Positions 1-7,676 of a DNA stretch of 44,258 nucleotides are shown here, piece by piece; the stretch's first letter is position 1; every line of letters starts with the position of its first letter. The stretch is from M55B112 sp040880545. Its GTDB lineage: Bacteria > Bacteroidota > Bacteroidia > Bacteroidales > GCA-2748055. The translations under genes were made by a program, and so were the position numbers. The notes beneath the pieces were generated by a model. That model searched no databases. It was given only the letters and a program-made list of their open reading frames with translations, and was not told the origin of the DNA. The DNA is taken from the NCBI GenBank assembly GCA_040880545.1, contig JBBDIE010000035.1, forward strand, positions 1-44,258, written 5' to 3'.

Positions 1-146
1 ACCATCGACAGCGCGATCCTGTCTTTGATGCTCCCCCCAGGGTTACTGCGCTCAGATTTTGCCCACACCTCATGATCGGGAAACATTTTACCCAACCGTA
101 TATGGGGTGTATTGCCGATTGTTTCAAGAATATTATTGTATCTCAT
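1..146 (-). CDS. cysK: Cysteine synthase (O-acetylserine sulfhydrylase), N-terminal part, cut by window edge
   Basis: Only the first 48 codons are inside the window. The enzyme is PLP-dependent and makes cysteine from O-acetylserine and sulfide in the cytoplasm. The translated start reads MRYNNILETIGNTP, then RSNPGGSIKDRIAL. This is the characteristic N-terminal cysteine synthase sequence, with the PLP-binding lysine at residue 41, the same position as in enterobacterial CysK. The ATG lies 87 bases downstream of the cysE stop on the same strand, so the enzyme that makes O-acetylserine and the one that consumes it are probably co-transcribed. With only the N-terminus visible, a CysM-like or cystathionine beta-synthase-like paralogue cannot be excluded. 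Confidence 0.85.
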   Translation of the reverse strand, partial: MRYNNILETIGNTPHIRLGKMFPDHEVWAKSERSNPGGSIKDRIALSM

Positions 147-233
147 GGTATATGTATTACGCGATGATTATTGTTGGTGATAATGTTAATGGGCCATTCA
201 ACCAGTCCCACTGGATTTACATGCAGATTTCCG

Positions 234-1073
234 TTAGATGACATAATCGATGGGAGAATTAAAATCCTTGCTGTCTCTCACGATCACCCTGTGTTGCCTG
301 AATACTACGGAATGGGGCAACACACTTTCGGTGATCCAGGTGTTGCCTCCCACAACAGTATCATGACCGATCACGGTTTTTCCGCCCAGTATGGTGCTTC
401 CGGCATAGATAACTACATTGTCCTCAATGGTGGGATGCCGCTTGGTACGGGCCATATCCTTCTCCACAGTGAGTGCACCCAGTGTAACTCCCTGGTACAC
501 CTTGACATTTTTCCCGATCTTAGCTGTCTCACCAATGACAATGCCGGTACCATGATCAATGAAAAAGGGAGTTTCTATTTCTGCACCCGGATGAATATCA
601 ATCCCGGTCTGACCGTGCACATACTCCATCATAACCCTGGGTAACAACGGAACTTTCAGCTTGTAAAGGATATGAGCCATTCTATAAACGGATATACAAT
701 AAAATCCGGGATATGCAAGAATCACTTCTTCCACACAACTGGAGGCGGGATCGAATCGCGCGATGGAAACCGCATCCTCGATCATCGCATCGAATGTGCC
801 GGGAAGCTCCTCCATGAATTTATCGGCAATCTCTTCCGGTGTTTCATTAATTGAATTCCTGATTGACCACAACAGGTCCCTCAACTCCACCGAACATCTT
901 TCCAGTTGCAGATGGATTTCATTTACATCAATCTTGCAATCGAGTTTTATGGGGAACAACAGGTGGATAATATTTTCAACAAATTGATGGGTTTTGACCA
1001 TGGAGGGAGCCTCCATGCAAAAACCGCTGTTCATAGAACTTAAATGCTTTGCAAATTTTTTGAGATCACTCAT
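234..1073 (-). CDS. cysE: Serine O-acetyltransferase
   Basis: Transfers acetyl from acetyl-CoA to serine, the committed step of cysteine synthesis. The product has 279 residues: a helical N-terminal half and, from about residue 165, a left-handed beta-helix of hexapeptide repeats. The signature HPGAEIETPFFIDHGTG and the stretch KRHPTIEDNVVIYAGSTILGG hold the catalytic His/Asp and acetyl-CoA-binding residues of the family. The protein ends ...SPIDYVI. A C-terminal isoleucine is the residue by which serine acetyltransferases insert into the active site of cysteine synthase, whose gene follows directly. The gene sits between pssA (55 bases upstream) and cysK. A Gly-rich hairpin-free gap of 87 bases separates it from cysK. 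Assignment is secure. Confidence 0.95.
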   Translation of the reverse strand: MSDLKKFAKHLSSMNSGFCMEAPSMVKTHQFVENIIHLLFPIKLDCKIDVNEIHLQLERCSVELRDLLWSIRNSINETPEEIADKFMEELPGTFDAMIEDAVSIARFDPASSCVEEVILAYPGFYCISVYRMAHILYKLKVPLLPRVMMEYVHGQTGIDIHPGAEIETPFFIDHGTGIVIGETAKIGKNVKVYQGVTLGALTVEKDMARTKRHPTIEDNVVIYAGSTILGGKTVIGHDTVVGGNTWITESVLPHSVVFRQHRVIVRDSKDFNSPIDYVI

Positions 1074-1111
1074 GTGATATTCCGGTTATCAGATTAATAG
1101 TATTGTTGTAT

Positions 1112-1131
1112 TAACGACAAACAAGTCGTTA
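1112..1131 (-). other. Small hairpin across the pssA stop codon
   Basis: TAACGAC and GTCGTTA form a perfect 7-bp stem around a 6-base loop, and the stem includes the pssA stop codon. No T-run follows on the minus strand, so it does not look like a classic intrinsic terminator. It may be a processing, stability or attenuation element between pssA and cysE, or chance. Confidence 0.3.
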
Positions 1132-1845
1132 TGTTAACAGGATCCTGACAAGAGACAATAAAATATATGTTAAAACAACCAACGGAAGTCCCGGAATTCC
1201 TGTTAACAGTAGAATAATTGCTGAAATCAGCAAAAACAGATACCGGATAAAATTGGGCAGGAACCTGAAATTTTTAAATTTTAATGAGATCATGGGCAGC
1301 GGGATGACCATCAGCAGGGAGATAACGATCATCACTGCCCAGATGAACCAGCCACTTGCAGGATGTCCAAAAATGCCCCCATGTACATGGTAATCGTAAT
1401 AGATCCCGGTCCAGAACAGGGCAAATGCCGGCGTTGGCAATCCCGTAAAATAGTCGGATTCCTCCAGGAGGTTGAACCGTGCCAGGCGAAGTGCCGCCAA
1501 TACGGGTACGATTACCACGGAAAACATCATTGCCTTTTCCCGAAACAGCAATACATCTCCATTGCCTCCAGGGGAGAATGCGGACTCCAGGAGTGTGAAA
1601 ATCATGGTTGCCGGCAGCAGTCCAAAACTCACCATGTCAGCCAGGGAGTCAAGTTGTTTCCCCAAGGGTGATATGACATGCAACAACCGGGCTGTAAAAC
1701 CGTCTGCAAAATCGAAAATAATAGCTGCAAGAAAGAAATATAATGCCAGCTCCGACTCTCCCTGCAATACCAGGTAAACCGCAACCGAGCCTGAAGCGAG
1801 ATTCAGCAGGGTAATTATATTGGGAATATTTTTTCTCATTATCAC
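1129..1845 (-). CDS. pssA: CDP-diacylglycerol-serine O-phosphatidyltransferase (phosphatidylserine synthase)
   Basis: Integral membrane enzyme joining CDP-diacylglycerol and serine to give phosphatidylserine, precursor of phosphatidylethanolamine. The CDP-alcohol phosphotransferase signature D-x2-DG-x2-AR-x8-G-x3-D-x3-D is complete: D45, D48, G49, A52, R53, G62, D66 and D70. Hydrophobic segments flank it on both sides and the length (238 residues) is normal for the short membrane-bound class. Two starts are possible: GTG at 1845 or ATG at 1839. An AAGGAG sequence inside the last codons of the preceding 39-residue ORF is about 6 bases from the GTG and 12 from the ATG. This favours the GTG, although Bacteroidota often ignore such sites. 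Only three bases separate it from that ORF, suggesting translational coupling. Confidence 0.9.
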   Translation of the reverse strand: MIMRKNIPNIITLLNLASGSVAVYLVLQGESELALYFFLAAIIFDFADGFTARLLHVISPLGKQLDSLADMVSFGLLPATMIFTLLESAFSPGGNGDVLLFREKAMMFSVVIVPVLAALRLARFNLLEESDYFTGLPTPAFALFWTGIYYDYHVHGGIFGHPASGWFIWAVMIVISLLMVIPLPMISLKFKNFRFLPNFIRYLFLLISAIILLLTGIPGLPLVVLTYILLSLVRILLT

Positions 1846-1848
1846 CTG

Positions 1849-1968
1849 TTACTCCTTTCCTTCGGCGTATGATTTTTCGAATCTTGCAAGGGCCCACCTG
1901 ACCATCCAGTAGCTAATGATAATCATTACCGGCCAGAGGAGATATGTGATGATGCTTAAGGTATTCAT
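1849..1968 (-). CDS. 39-residue single-helix membrane microprotein between cydB and pssA
   Basis: A small ORF starting MNTLSIITYLLWPVMII and ending with a charged tail (ARFEKSYAEGKE). Residues about 4-26 form one predicted transmembrane helix rich in Ile, Leu, Trp and Tyr, followed by Arg/Lys, so the positive-inside rule puts the C-terminus in the cytoplasm. It lies 157 bases after the cydB stop and 3 bases before pssA. Size and topology resemble CydX/CydS-type small subunits of bd oxidases, but I see no shared motif. It may instead belong to the pssA transcript, since a promoter-like sequence lies just upstream. It is intact, with plausible start and coupling, and is probably translated. Function unknown. 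Confidence 0.55.
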   Translation of the reverse strand: MNTLSIITYLLWPVMIIISYWMVRWALARFEKSYAEGKE

Positions 1969-2016
1969 GGTATTTGGGTTGTTTTTATCTGTAATACTTA
2001 CTCAATTTTTACAGTT

Positions 2017-2047
2017 CCAATTTAACTTACTTTATTCAATGATCAAA
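2017..2047 (-). promoter_or_regulatory. Candidate Bacteroidota promoter for the microprotein-pssA transcript
   Basis: On the minus strand TTTG (2047-2044) is followed after 19 bases by TAAATTGG (2024-2017). The Bacteroidota sigma-ABfr consensus is TTTG, 19-21 bases, TAnnTTTG, so the spacing fits and the downstream box has one mismatch. Transcription would begin near 2010, about 40 bases before the microprotein ATG. It would let pssA and cysE be expressed independently of the cyd operon. Confidence 0.35.
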
Positions 2048-2125
2048 TTTCTCAGTAACCAGGTAACACAACACTCATCCTTTCATCCTTTACTGAACGA
2101 TACTGGGTTTACACCTTTCCCTCCC

Positions 2126-3262
2126 CTAGTAAACATGTGTATCCCCACCCCCGGTAACCTCTGCTTCGTCGATTTTCTTATTATTAATGGCTCTCCAGGC
2201 ATACGCTATGTAAGCGATTACCAATGGTACACCCAGTGAAACATAGCTCATTGCCTCCAGGGTATACCTGCTGGATGAACTGTTCTGAATGGTCAGCGAA
2301 CTCTGGAGATCGAAGCTGGATGGATAAAAGGCCGTGTTATTAAATCCTGCCAGGAAAAAGAGGGAGAGAACTACCAGGATCGTACCCGAACCTGTGAACC
2401 ATATCCCGTTGGAGGTGGTTCTCATGAGCGACCACCCGATTCCGCCCAACACACATAACACACCTGTCAGGAACATAATGAGTACCAACGGCATCTGTAC
2501 CATGTTATGCAAGTATTTGAATGCCTCCAGGGATACAGTGCCAGTCAGGGGATCCACCGCGTATCCATCTCTCAGCATCAGCCAGATTGCAAATGTAAGA
2601 AAGAATACCAAAAAAGGAATCGCGTTGATAAGTAGTTGTTTTTTAGTCCTTACCAGTATTGCCCCGTGGTCGATTGTGTTCATAAAATAGAGTAGTCCGA
2701 GTACCCTGGCCAGGAAAAACACAGTAAATCCCAGGGCAAGGTTGAACGGGTTCAATGCCGCTTCCAGTCCGCGGGTACTGTTTTCCCAGGTAACGCTGTT
2801 GTATTCATTCAAGCTAAATGCAGAACCGGAGAAAAATGTCGCCACAGCTATTCCTATAAGTACGGTTCCCAGTAATCCGTTGGTAAAAAGGAATGCATCA
2901 TAGGTTTTCTTGCCCAGGAAGTTAGAAGCCCGTGACCTGAATTCATAGGAGACCGCCTGTATGACGAATGCAAATAGGATGATCATCCAGACCCAGTAAG
3001 CACCACCGAAGCTGGTGGCATAGAACAGGGGGAATGAGGCGAAAAAGGCGCCTCCGAATGTTACCAGGGTGGTGAAGGTGAATTCCCATTTTCGGCCTAG
3101 GGTATTAACGATCATTGTGCGTTCCGTATCGGTTTTACCGATGGTGTAGATGAAGGTTTGACCTCCTTGCACAAACATCAGGAATACAAGTATGGATCCC
3201 AGCAGGGAAACAATAACATACCAGTATTGCTGAAGAACCAGATATGATAAATTTTCAAACAT
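2126..3262 (-). CDS. cydB: Cytochrome bd quinol oxidase subunit II
   Basis: Membrane partner of CydA in the heme b/d quinol oxidase, a high-affinity oxygen reductase that takes electrons directly from the quinol pool and does not pump protons. The 378-residue product is almost entirely hydrophobic with about eight to nine helices and has the expected family length. It starts one base after the cydA stop, so the pair is translationally coupled. N-terminal residues MFENLSYLVLQQYWYVIVSL and a segment with FVQGGQTFIYTIGKTDTE (about residues 31-48) match the usual CydB first helix and loop. The subunit carries no heme ligands itself. Assignment rests on hydrophobic pattern, length and operon position. 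Confidence 0.92.
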   Translation of the reverse strand: MFENLSYLVLQQYWYVIVSLLGSILVFLMFVQGGQTFIYTIGKTDTERTMIVNTLGRKWEFTFTTLVTFGGAFFASFPLFYATSFGGAYWVWMIILFAFVIQAVSYEFRSRASNFLGKKTYDAFLFTNGLLGTVLIGIAVATFFSGSAFSLNEYNSVTWENSTRGLEAALNPFNLALGFTVFFLARVLGLLYFMNTIDHGAILVRTKKQLLINAIPFLVFFLTFAIWLMLRDGYAVDPLTGTVSLEAFKYLHNMVQMPLVLIMFLTGVLCVLGGIGWSLMRTTSNGIWFTGSGTILVVLSLFFLAGFNNTAFYPSSFDLQSSLTIQNSSSSRYTLEAMSYVSLGVPLVIAYIAYAWRAINNKKIDEAEVTGGGDTHVY

Positions 3263-3263
3263 A

Positions 3264-4826
3264 TTATTTTTCCTCCGGACCTTTTTTAATTTGTGTAGTC
3301 AATATTCTAATTTCAGCAATAAACAGCGCCGTAAATGTTGCCAGGAATATCCAGAATGTAAGTTGCACTGCTCCCGGACTGATCCTTGAAACGGCAGCGA
3401 TGGTGGGCATGAGCTCATAAACCACCCAGGGTTGCCGTCCCACTTCAGCCACGATCCATCCCGCCTGTGATGCCACCCAGGGCAGCGGGAGGGTCAGCAA
3501 CGCAACCCAGAGAATCCAGCGCTTCTCCCCCCACCTGTTTTTCAGGCTGAGATACAATGCAAGCATGGAGAGGATCAGGAAATGTCCGCCCAGGATCACC
3601 ATGATATGAAAGGCATAGAAATTCATTTTCACATTGGGTATCAGGTCATTCATGGGGCGGTCCTTGTAATACCCGTAGCCAAAATACTGGTAATAATCCT
3701 CCTTCCACTGTGGATCTTCGAACGTTGCCTTCAGTCTTTCAAATTCAGCTTCATCTCCCCGGTCCTTTGCCTTTTTCAACGCTTTCAGTTCATTGATGGC
3801 TACAGTTCCCCGTTCAATCCTTTCGATGTAAGAGACAATCCCCTGCTCAGCGTTTCCATAGATCAGATCGTTTACCCCGGCCACGAACCCGCTCGGCGTG
3901 AGAAATGCCATGTATGAAAGTGCATTGGGGATCTCAAATTTAAATATGAACTCTTCGCGCGGATTGGGTATCAGCGTGGTATCGGTTCTCATGGCTCCAA
4001 TCACCACCAGTGGTGCATGGGTTTGCCCGTCGTACAGCGCTTCCATCGCGGCAAATTTCATGGGCTGTTCCCTGGCGATGATCCTTGCGGAGGTGTCGCC
4101 GGAGAAGATGGTCAGAACAGCTGAAATAATTCCGAACACCGAAGCAACCACTGTACTCCTTTTGGCAAACAGGATATGCCTGTTTCTCAGGAGAAAGTAT
4201 GCGCTGATACCGATCACAAATATGGATGCAAGCAGGAAACTGGAGGTGACGGTATGCAGGAATTTATTGGCAGCGGTCTGGGAGAGAAACACATCCCAGA
4301 AACTTGTCATTTCGTTTCTTGCAGCCACAGGGTTGAACCTGGTTCCCACCGGGTCCTGCATCCACGCATTGGCAACCAGGATCCATACTGCAGAGAGGCT
4401 GGCCCCAAAGGCGGTTAACCAGGTACTGGCAAGATGAAACCGCTTACTCACCTTATTCCACCCGAAGAACATTACTGCGATGAAGGTGGATTCCAGGAAA
4501 AAGGCCATAATCCCTTCAATGGCCAGCGGTGCACCGAATATATCTCCCACGAACCATGAATAATTTGACCAGTTGGTGCCAAATTCAAACTCGAGTATGA
4601 TCCCGGTAGAGACGCCAATGGCAAAGTTTATCCCGAAAAGCTTCATCCAGAACCGGGTGATCCGTTTCCACTCTTCATCACCCGTTCTGACATAGATCGT
4701 CTCCATGAAGGCAACTATAAAAGAGAGTCCAAGGGTGAGCGGAACGAAAAGCCAGTGAAACATGGCCGTCAGGGCAAATTGCCCCCGCGACCAATCAACT
4801 AACGAGGGGTCTACAGATTCAATCAT
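3264..4826 (-). CDS. cydA: Cytochrome bd quinol oxidase subunit I
   Basis: Carries hemes b558, b595 and d and the quinol site. The 520-residue product shows His24 in MFHWLF (axial ligand region), the two conserved glutamates in IEGIMAFFLEST (about residues 104-112), the quinol-loop motif REQPMKFAAMEALY near residue 252 and the GRQPW motif near residue 464. The histidine in NKFLHTVTSS and methionine in VKMNFYAFH correspond to the heme b558 ligands. The segment between the REQP motif and the next helix is long (roughly 130-150 residues, with a charged region around IERIERGTVAINELKALKKA), comparable to long-Q-loop enzymes. It lies between DUF4492 and cydB with single-base gaps, so the three genes form a tight operon. 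Confidence 0.96.
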   Translation of the reverse strand: MIESVDPSLVDWSRGQFALTAMFHWLFVPLTLGLSFIVAFMETIYVRTGDEEWKRITRFWMKLFGINFAIGVSTGIILEFEFGTNWSNYSWFVGDIFGAPLAIEGIMAFFLESTFIAVMFFGWNKVSKRFHLASTWLTAFGASLSAVWILVANAWMQDPVGTRFNPVAARNEMTSFWDVFLSQTAANKFLHTVTSSFLLASIFVIGISAYFLLRNRHILFAKRSTVVASVFGIISAVLTIFSGDTSARIIAREQPMKFAAMEALYDGQTHAPLVVIGAMRTDTTLIPNPREEFIFKFEIPNALSYMAFLTPSGFVAGVNDLIYGNAEQGIVSYIERIERGTVAINELKALKKAKDRGDEAEFERLKATFEDPQWKEDYYQYFGYGYYKDRPMNDLIPNVKMNFYAFHIMVILGGHFLILSMLALYLSLKNRWGEKRWILWVALLTLPLPWVASQAGWIVAEVGRQPWVVYELMPTIAAVSRISPGAVQLTFWIFLATFTALFIAEIRILTTQIKKGPEEK

Positions 4827-4827
4827 T

Positions 4828-5034
4828 TTATTTTGGGGTTGTTAATTGTTCCAGTACATGGTTCCCGCGTTCCTCATCTGTATCGAAATTCCGCTGAAGG
4901 ATATCGGGAAAGAAAAAAAGCTTCAGAATAACAAACATCACAAAAAGTTTGATGAGGATAATTGCCCACAACGATCTGCCCCAGGTCATGGACCTGAATC
5001 CTTCGTAATAAAACCTGATGATCCGTCTGAACAT
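4828..5034 (-). CDS. DUF4492 small membrane protein, first gene of the cyd operon
   Basis: A 68-residue protein beginning MFRRIIRFYYEGFRSMTWGR, then one transmembrane helix (about residues 23-43, IILIKLFVMFVILKLFFFP) and a charged C-terminus. This is the DUF4492 family, known to precede cydA in many Bacteroidota. I chose the ATG at 5034. An in-frame TTG at 5073 lies inside the likely -7 promoter box and would be upstream of the predicted transcript start. It ends one base before cydA, so stoichiometric translation with the oxidase is likely. No biochemical role is established to my knowledge; an accessory subunit or assembly factor for the bd oxidase is the simplest inference. Confidence 0.85.
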   Translation of the reverse strand: MFRRIIRFYYEGFRSMTWGRSLWAIILIKLFVMFVILKLFFFPDILQRNFDTDEERGNHVLEQLTTPK

Positions 5035-5070
5035 CGGGGTGCCTTTTTTATAAGAATCCAACGATGTTAA

Positions 5071-5078
5071 CAAAAATA
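5071..5078 (-). promoter_or_regulatory. Candidate -7 box of the DUF4492-cydAB promoter
   Basis: TATTTTTG on the minus strand matches the TAnnTTTG box exactly. No good TTTG is found 19-21 bases upstream, so an activator may be needed. Transcription would start near 5064, leaving a leader of about 30 bases before the DUF4492 ATG at 5034. Confidence 0.45.
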
Positions 5079-5222
5079 GAAAACCGTTATGTAGTCCGGT
5101 TAAAAATTTTAAAATAGTTTGTTATTTTTACGGTTTCTAAATAACGCTTGGTAACTTGGGAGAAGTAGATAACCAGCTATATGAGAATTTTTTTAAAAAA
5201 TAATTAACCAATAAGAATTTTT

Positions 5223-5254
5223 TTTGTTATCACACCAGATAATAGTTAATTTCA
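5223..5254 (+). promoter_or_regulatory. Weak candidate promoter for the SCO-caa3 oxidase operon
   Basis: TTTG (5223-5226) and TAATTTCA (5247-5254) are 20 bases apart, the right spacing for the Bacteroidota consensus, but the downstream box has two mismatches. The predicted transcript would have a very short leader before the ATG at 5270. The surrounding 5079-5269 region is AT-rich and serves both divergent operons. Confidence 0.25.
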
Positions 5255-5269
5255 TTATCTAAAAAAAAA

Positions 5270-6043
5270 ATGAAAAAGCACCAATTATTGTTCATCGTAT
5301 TATTTGCGATGATACCAACAATCGCGCAGGATCTGGCCCAACAATCTCTTGAAATCGGAGTCGATGAAAAGCTCAACAATTACATTCCACTGGATGCATA
5401 TTTGTTCAACATTGAAGGGGATACAGTATTTCTCCGGGAAATTTACGATAAACCAACCATCATTTTATTTGTTTACTACCGTTGTCCCGGCATTTGTTCT
5501 CCGCTGATGGATGGACTGGCTGAGGTAATTGATAAATCGGACCTGGTCATTGGTGAAGATTACCAGGCAATTACCATTAGTTTCGACCCGAGAGAGTCGG
5601 GTATGTTGGCGGAACAAAAAAGAAAAAATTATCAGAATCTGATGGAGAAGGCTGATCAGGCAGCGGACGGGTGGAAGTTTTACACGGCCGACAGCGCCAA
5701 CATCGCTCAATTAACAGATGCCGTCGGATTCAGGTACAAGGCTGTGGGAAATGATTTTATACATTCAGCAACACTGATCGTCACTTCACCGGAAGGAAAG
5801 ATAACACGGTACATGAACGGGATCTATTTTCTGCCGTTCGACCTGAAGATGTCGATCATTGATGCCAACGAAGGTAAATCGGGGCCCACGGTCAATAAAG
5901 TATTGCAATATTGTTACTCCTTTGATCCGGTAGGACAGGAGTATGTTTTTAACATAACAAAAGTTGCCGGTACAATTATTATTTTCCTGGCATTGGTCAT
6001 ATTCCTGGTGCTGGTAATAACAAAACGAAGAAAAACAAAATAA
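5270..6043 (+). CDS. SCO1/SenC-family copper chaperone
   Basis: Thioredoxin-fold copper protein that delivers copper to the CuA site of oxidase subunit II. Residues 1-19 are a signal peptide (MKKHQLLFIVLFAMIPTIAQ). The copper motif CPGIC lies near residues 72-76 within YYRCPGICSPLMDGL, and the third ligand is the histidine in FIHSATL near residue 165. A C-terminal helix (VAGTIIIFLALVIFLVLVI) followed by basic residues anchors the protein so that the fold faces the periplasm. This is opposite to the N-terminal anchor of many SCO proteins, though common in Bacteroidota. It is the first gene of the oxidase operon, 10 bases before subunit I. Confidence 0.93.
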   Translation: MKKHQLLFIVLFAMIPTIAQDLAQQSLEIGVDEKLNNYIPLDAYLFNIEGDTVFLREIYDKPTIILFVYYRCPGICSPLMDGLAEVIDKSDLVIGEDYQAITISFDPRESGMLAEQKRKNYQNLMEKADQAADGWKFYTADSANIAQLTDAVGFRYKAVGNDFIHSATLIVTSPEGKITRYMNGIYFLPFDLKMSIIDANEGKSGPTVNKVLQYCYSFDPVGQEYVFNITKVAGTIIIFLALVIFLVLVITKRRKTK

Positions 6044-6053
6044 CTGAAACAGC

Positions 6054-7664
6054 ATGTCTGAAAAAACAGAGCGCGCAGCAACAAAGAGCTACCTGGAAGA
6101 AACAGGGGGCAGGAAGGGAATTTTCAAATGGATTTTGTCCACCGATCATAAGAGAATAGGGTTGTTGTACCTGTATTCGATCATGTCGTGGTTTTTTATT
6201 GGGGTGACACTTGGACTGCTGATGAAGCTGGAGCTGATCGCACCGGGAAAAACGCTCATGGGGGCACAGGGCTACAACGCCACATTTTCGGTGCATGGAG
6301 TTATCATGATTTTCCTGGTGGTTATCCCGGGGCTACCCGCGGTATTTGGCAATTTCCTGTTACCCATACAGATCGGGGCCAAGGATGTGGCATTCCCCAG
6401 GCTGAATCTTTTATCGTGGTACATCTATATTGCAGGCTCGATCCTGGTGGTCAGTTCCCTTTTCATGGGTGGCGGCCCACCGGATACAGGCTGGACCTTC
6501 TACGCGCCATACAGTTTTAAAACAGGAACCAATATGTTACCGGCAGTACTGGGAGCCTTTGTGCTTGGTTTCAGCTCCATTTTAACGGGGTTGAATTTCC
6601 TTGTTACGATCCACCGGATGCGCGCTCCGGGGATGACCTGGATGAAACTGCCGGTATTTCCCTGGACGATATACGGAACAGCATGGATCCAGTTACTGGC
6701 AACTCCCATCGTTGGAATAACCCTGCTCATGGTGATCGGGGAAAGGGTATTTAACATCGGCTTTTTCGATCCGGCCAAAGGCGGGGACCCGATTCTCTAT
6801 CAGCACCTTTTCTGGATCTATTCACACCCGGCTGTATATATCATGATCCTGCCGGCCATGGGGGCCATCTCGGAGATCATACCCACCTTCGCGAAAAAGA
6901 CGCTGTTTGGTTACCGGGCGGTTGTTATTTCAACCATGGCCATTGCATTTGTGGGTTACTTTGTCTGGGGGCACCACATGTTCACTTCGGGAATGAGCGG
7001 CACGGCGCTGTTTACCTTTTCCATCCTTACATTTCTCGTAGCTATTCCCAGTGCGATCAAGGTGTTTAACTGGGTTTCCACCATGTACCAGGGATCGATT
7101 TCAACCGAGGTTCCCTTCCTCTGGGCAGCCTCCTTTATTTTTGTATTCCTGATCGGAGGTCTGTCGGGACTGGTATTGGGAGCATTGGCTGCCAATGTCC
7201 ACCTGCACGACACAGCATTCGTTGTGGCACACTTCCATTTCATTGTGTTTGGAGGTACCGGCTTTGCATTCTTCGGAGCGATCCATTATTGGTTCCCGAA
7301 AATTTACGGAAAAATGTACGACAAAAGCTGGGCAAAAACCGGGTGGATCATGTTCTTCATGGGATTCATAACACTGTATGGCCCTATGTTCTACCTGGGT
7401 ATGAAGGGGATGCCGCGCAGGTATTACGACTATCTTCCCGATTACCACGGGCCAAATATAATTTCAACTATGGGCGCCCTGGTGATGGTGGCAGGATTTG
7501 TAATTATGGTGATCAACCTGTTCAGATCGGTCAGATCAGGTGAGAAGGCACCGTCGAATCCATGGGGCGGCACCAACCTGGAATGGAGGATCCCGTCTCC
7601 ACCACCACTTGAGAATTTTGATGAAATTCCAACCATCGATAAAGCGACCTATAAATACGACTAA
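6054..7664 (+). CDS. Cytochrome c oxidase subunit I (caa3-type, A2-like)
   Basis: Catalytic heme-copper subunit, 536 residues and about twelve helices. Visible ligands are the low-spin heme histidine in FSVHGVIM (near residue 82), CuB histidines in YSHPAVY (about 256) and WGHHMF (about 304), and the heme histidines in HDTAFVVAHFHF (about 385-396). The helix VI motif is YSHPAVYIMILP, not GHPEVY. The missing glutamate with the preceding Tyr-Ser pair is the hallmark of A2-type oxidases such as the Rhodothermus and Thermus caa3 enzymes. The lysine-channel region reads AIPSAIKVFNW. The order SCO, I, III, IV, II differs from the common II-I-III order. Confidence 0.97.
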   Translation: MSEKTERAATKSYLEETGGRKGIFKWILSTDHKRIGLLYLYSIMSWFFIGVTLGLLMKLELIAPGKTLMGAQGYNATFSVHGVIMIFLVVIPGLPAVFGNFLLPIQIGAKDVAFPRLNLLSWYIYIAGSILVVSSLFMGGGPPDTGWTFYAPYSFKTGTNMLPAVLGAFVLGFSSILTGLNFLVTIHRMRAPGMTWMKLPVFPWTIYGTAWIQLLATPIVGITLLMVIGERVFNIGFFDPAKGGDPILYQHLFWIYSHPAVYIMILPAMGAISEIIPTFAKKTLFGYRAVVISTMAIAFVGYFVWGHHMFTSGMSGTALFTFSILTFLVAIPSAIKVFNWVSTMYQGSISTEVPFLWAASFIFVFLIGGLSGLVLGALAANVHLHDTAFVVAHFHFIVFGGTGFAFFGAIHYWFPKIYGKMYDKSWAKTGWIMFFMGFITLYGPMFYLGMKGMPRRYYDYLPDYHGPNIISTMGALVMVAGFVIMVINLFRSVRSGEKAPSNPWGGTNLEWRIPSPPPLENFDEIPTIDKATYKYD

Positions 7665-7676
7665 AAAAGCAGGTGT

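Noticed and set aside
59..241. Plus-strand ORF at the left end.
   Set aside because: It lies opposite the start of cysK, whose translated sequence carries the unmistakable PLP-lysine motif on the minus strand.
3898..4437. A 179-codon plus-strand ORF inside cydA.
   Set aside because: It is the antisense of a well-conserved gene; no independent domain or start context is seen.
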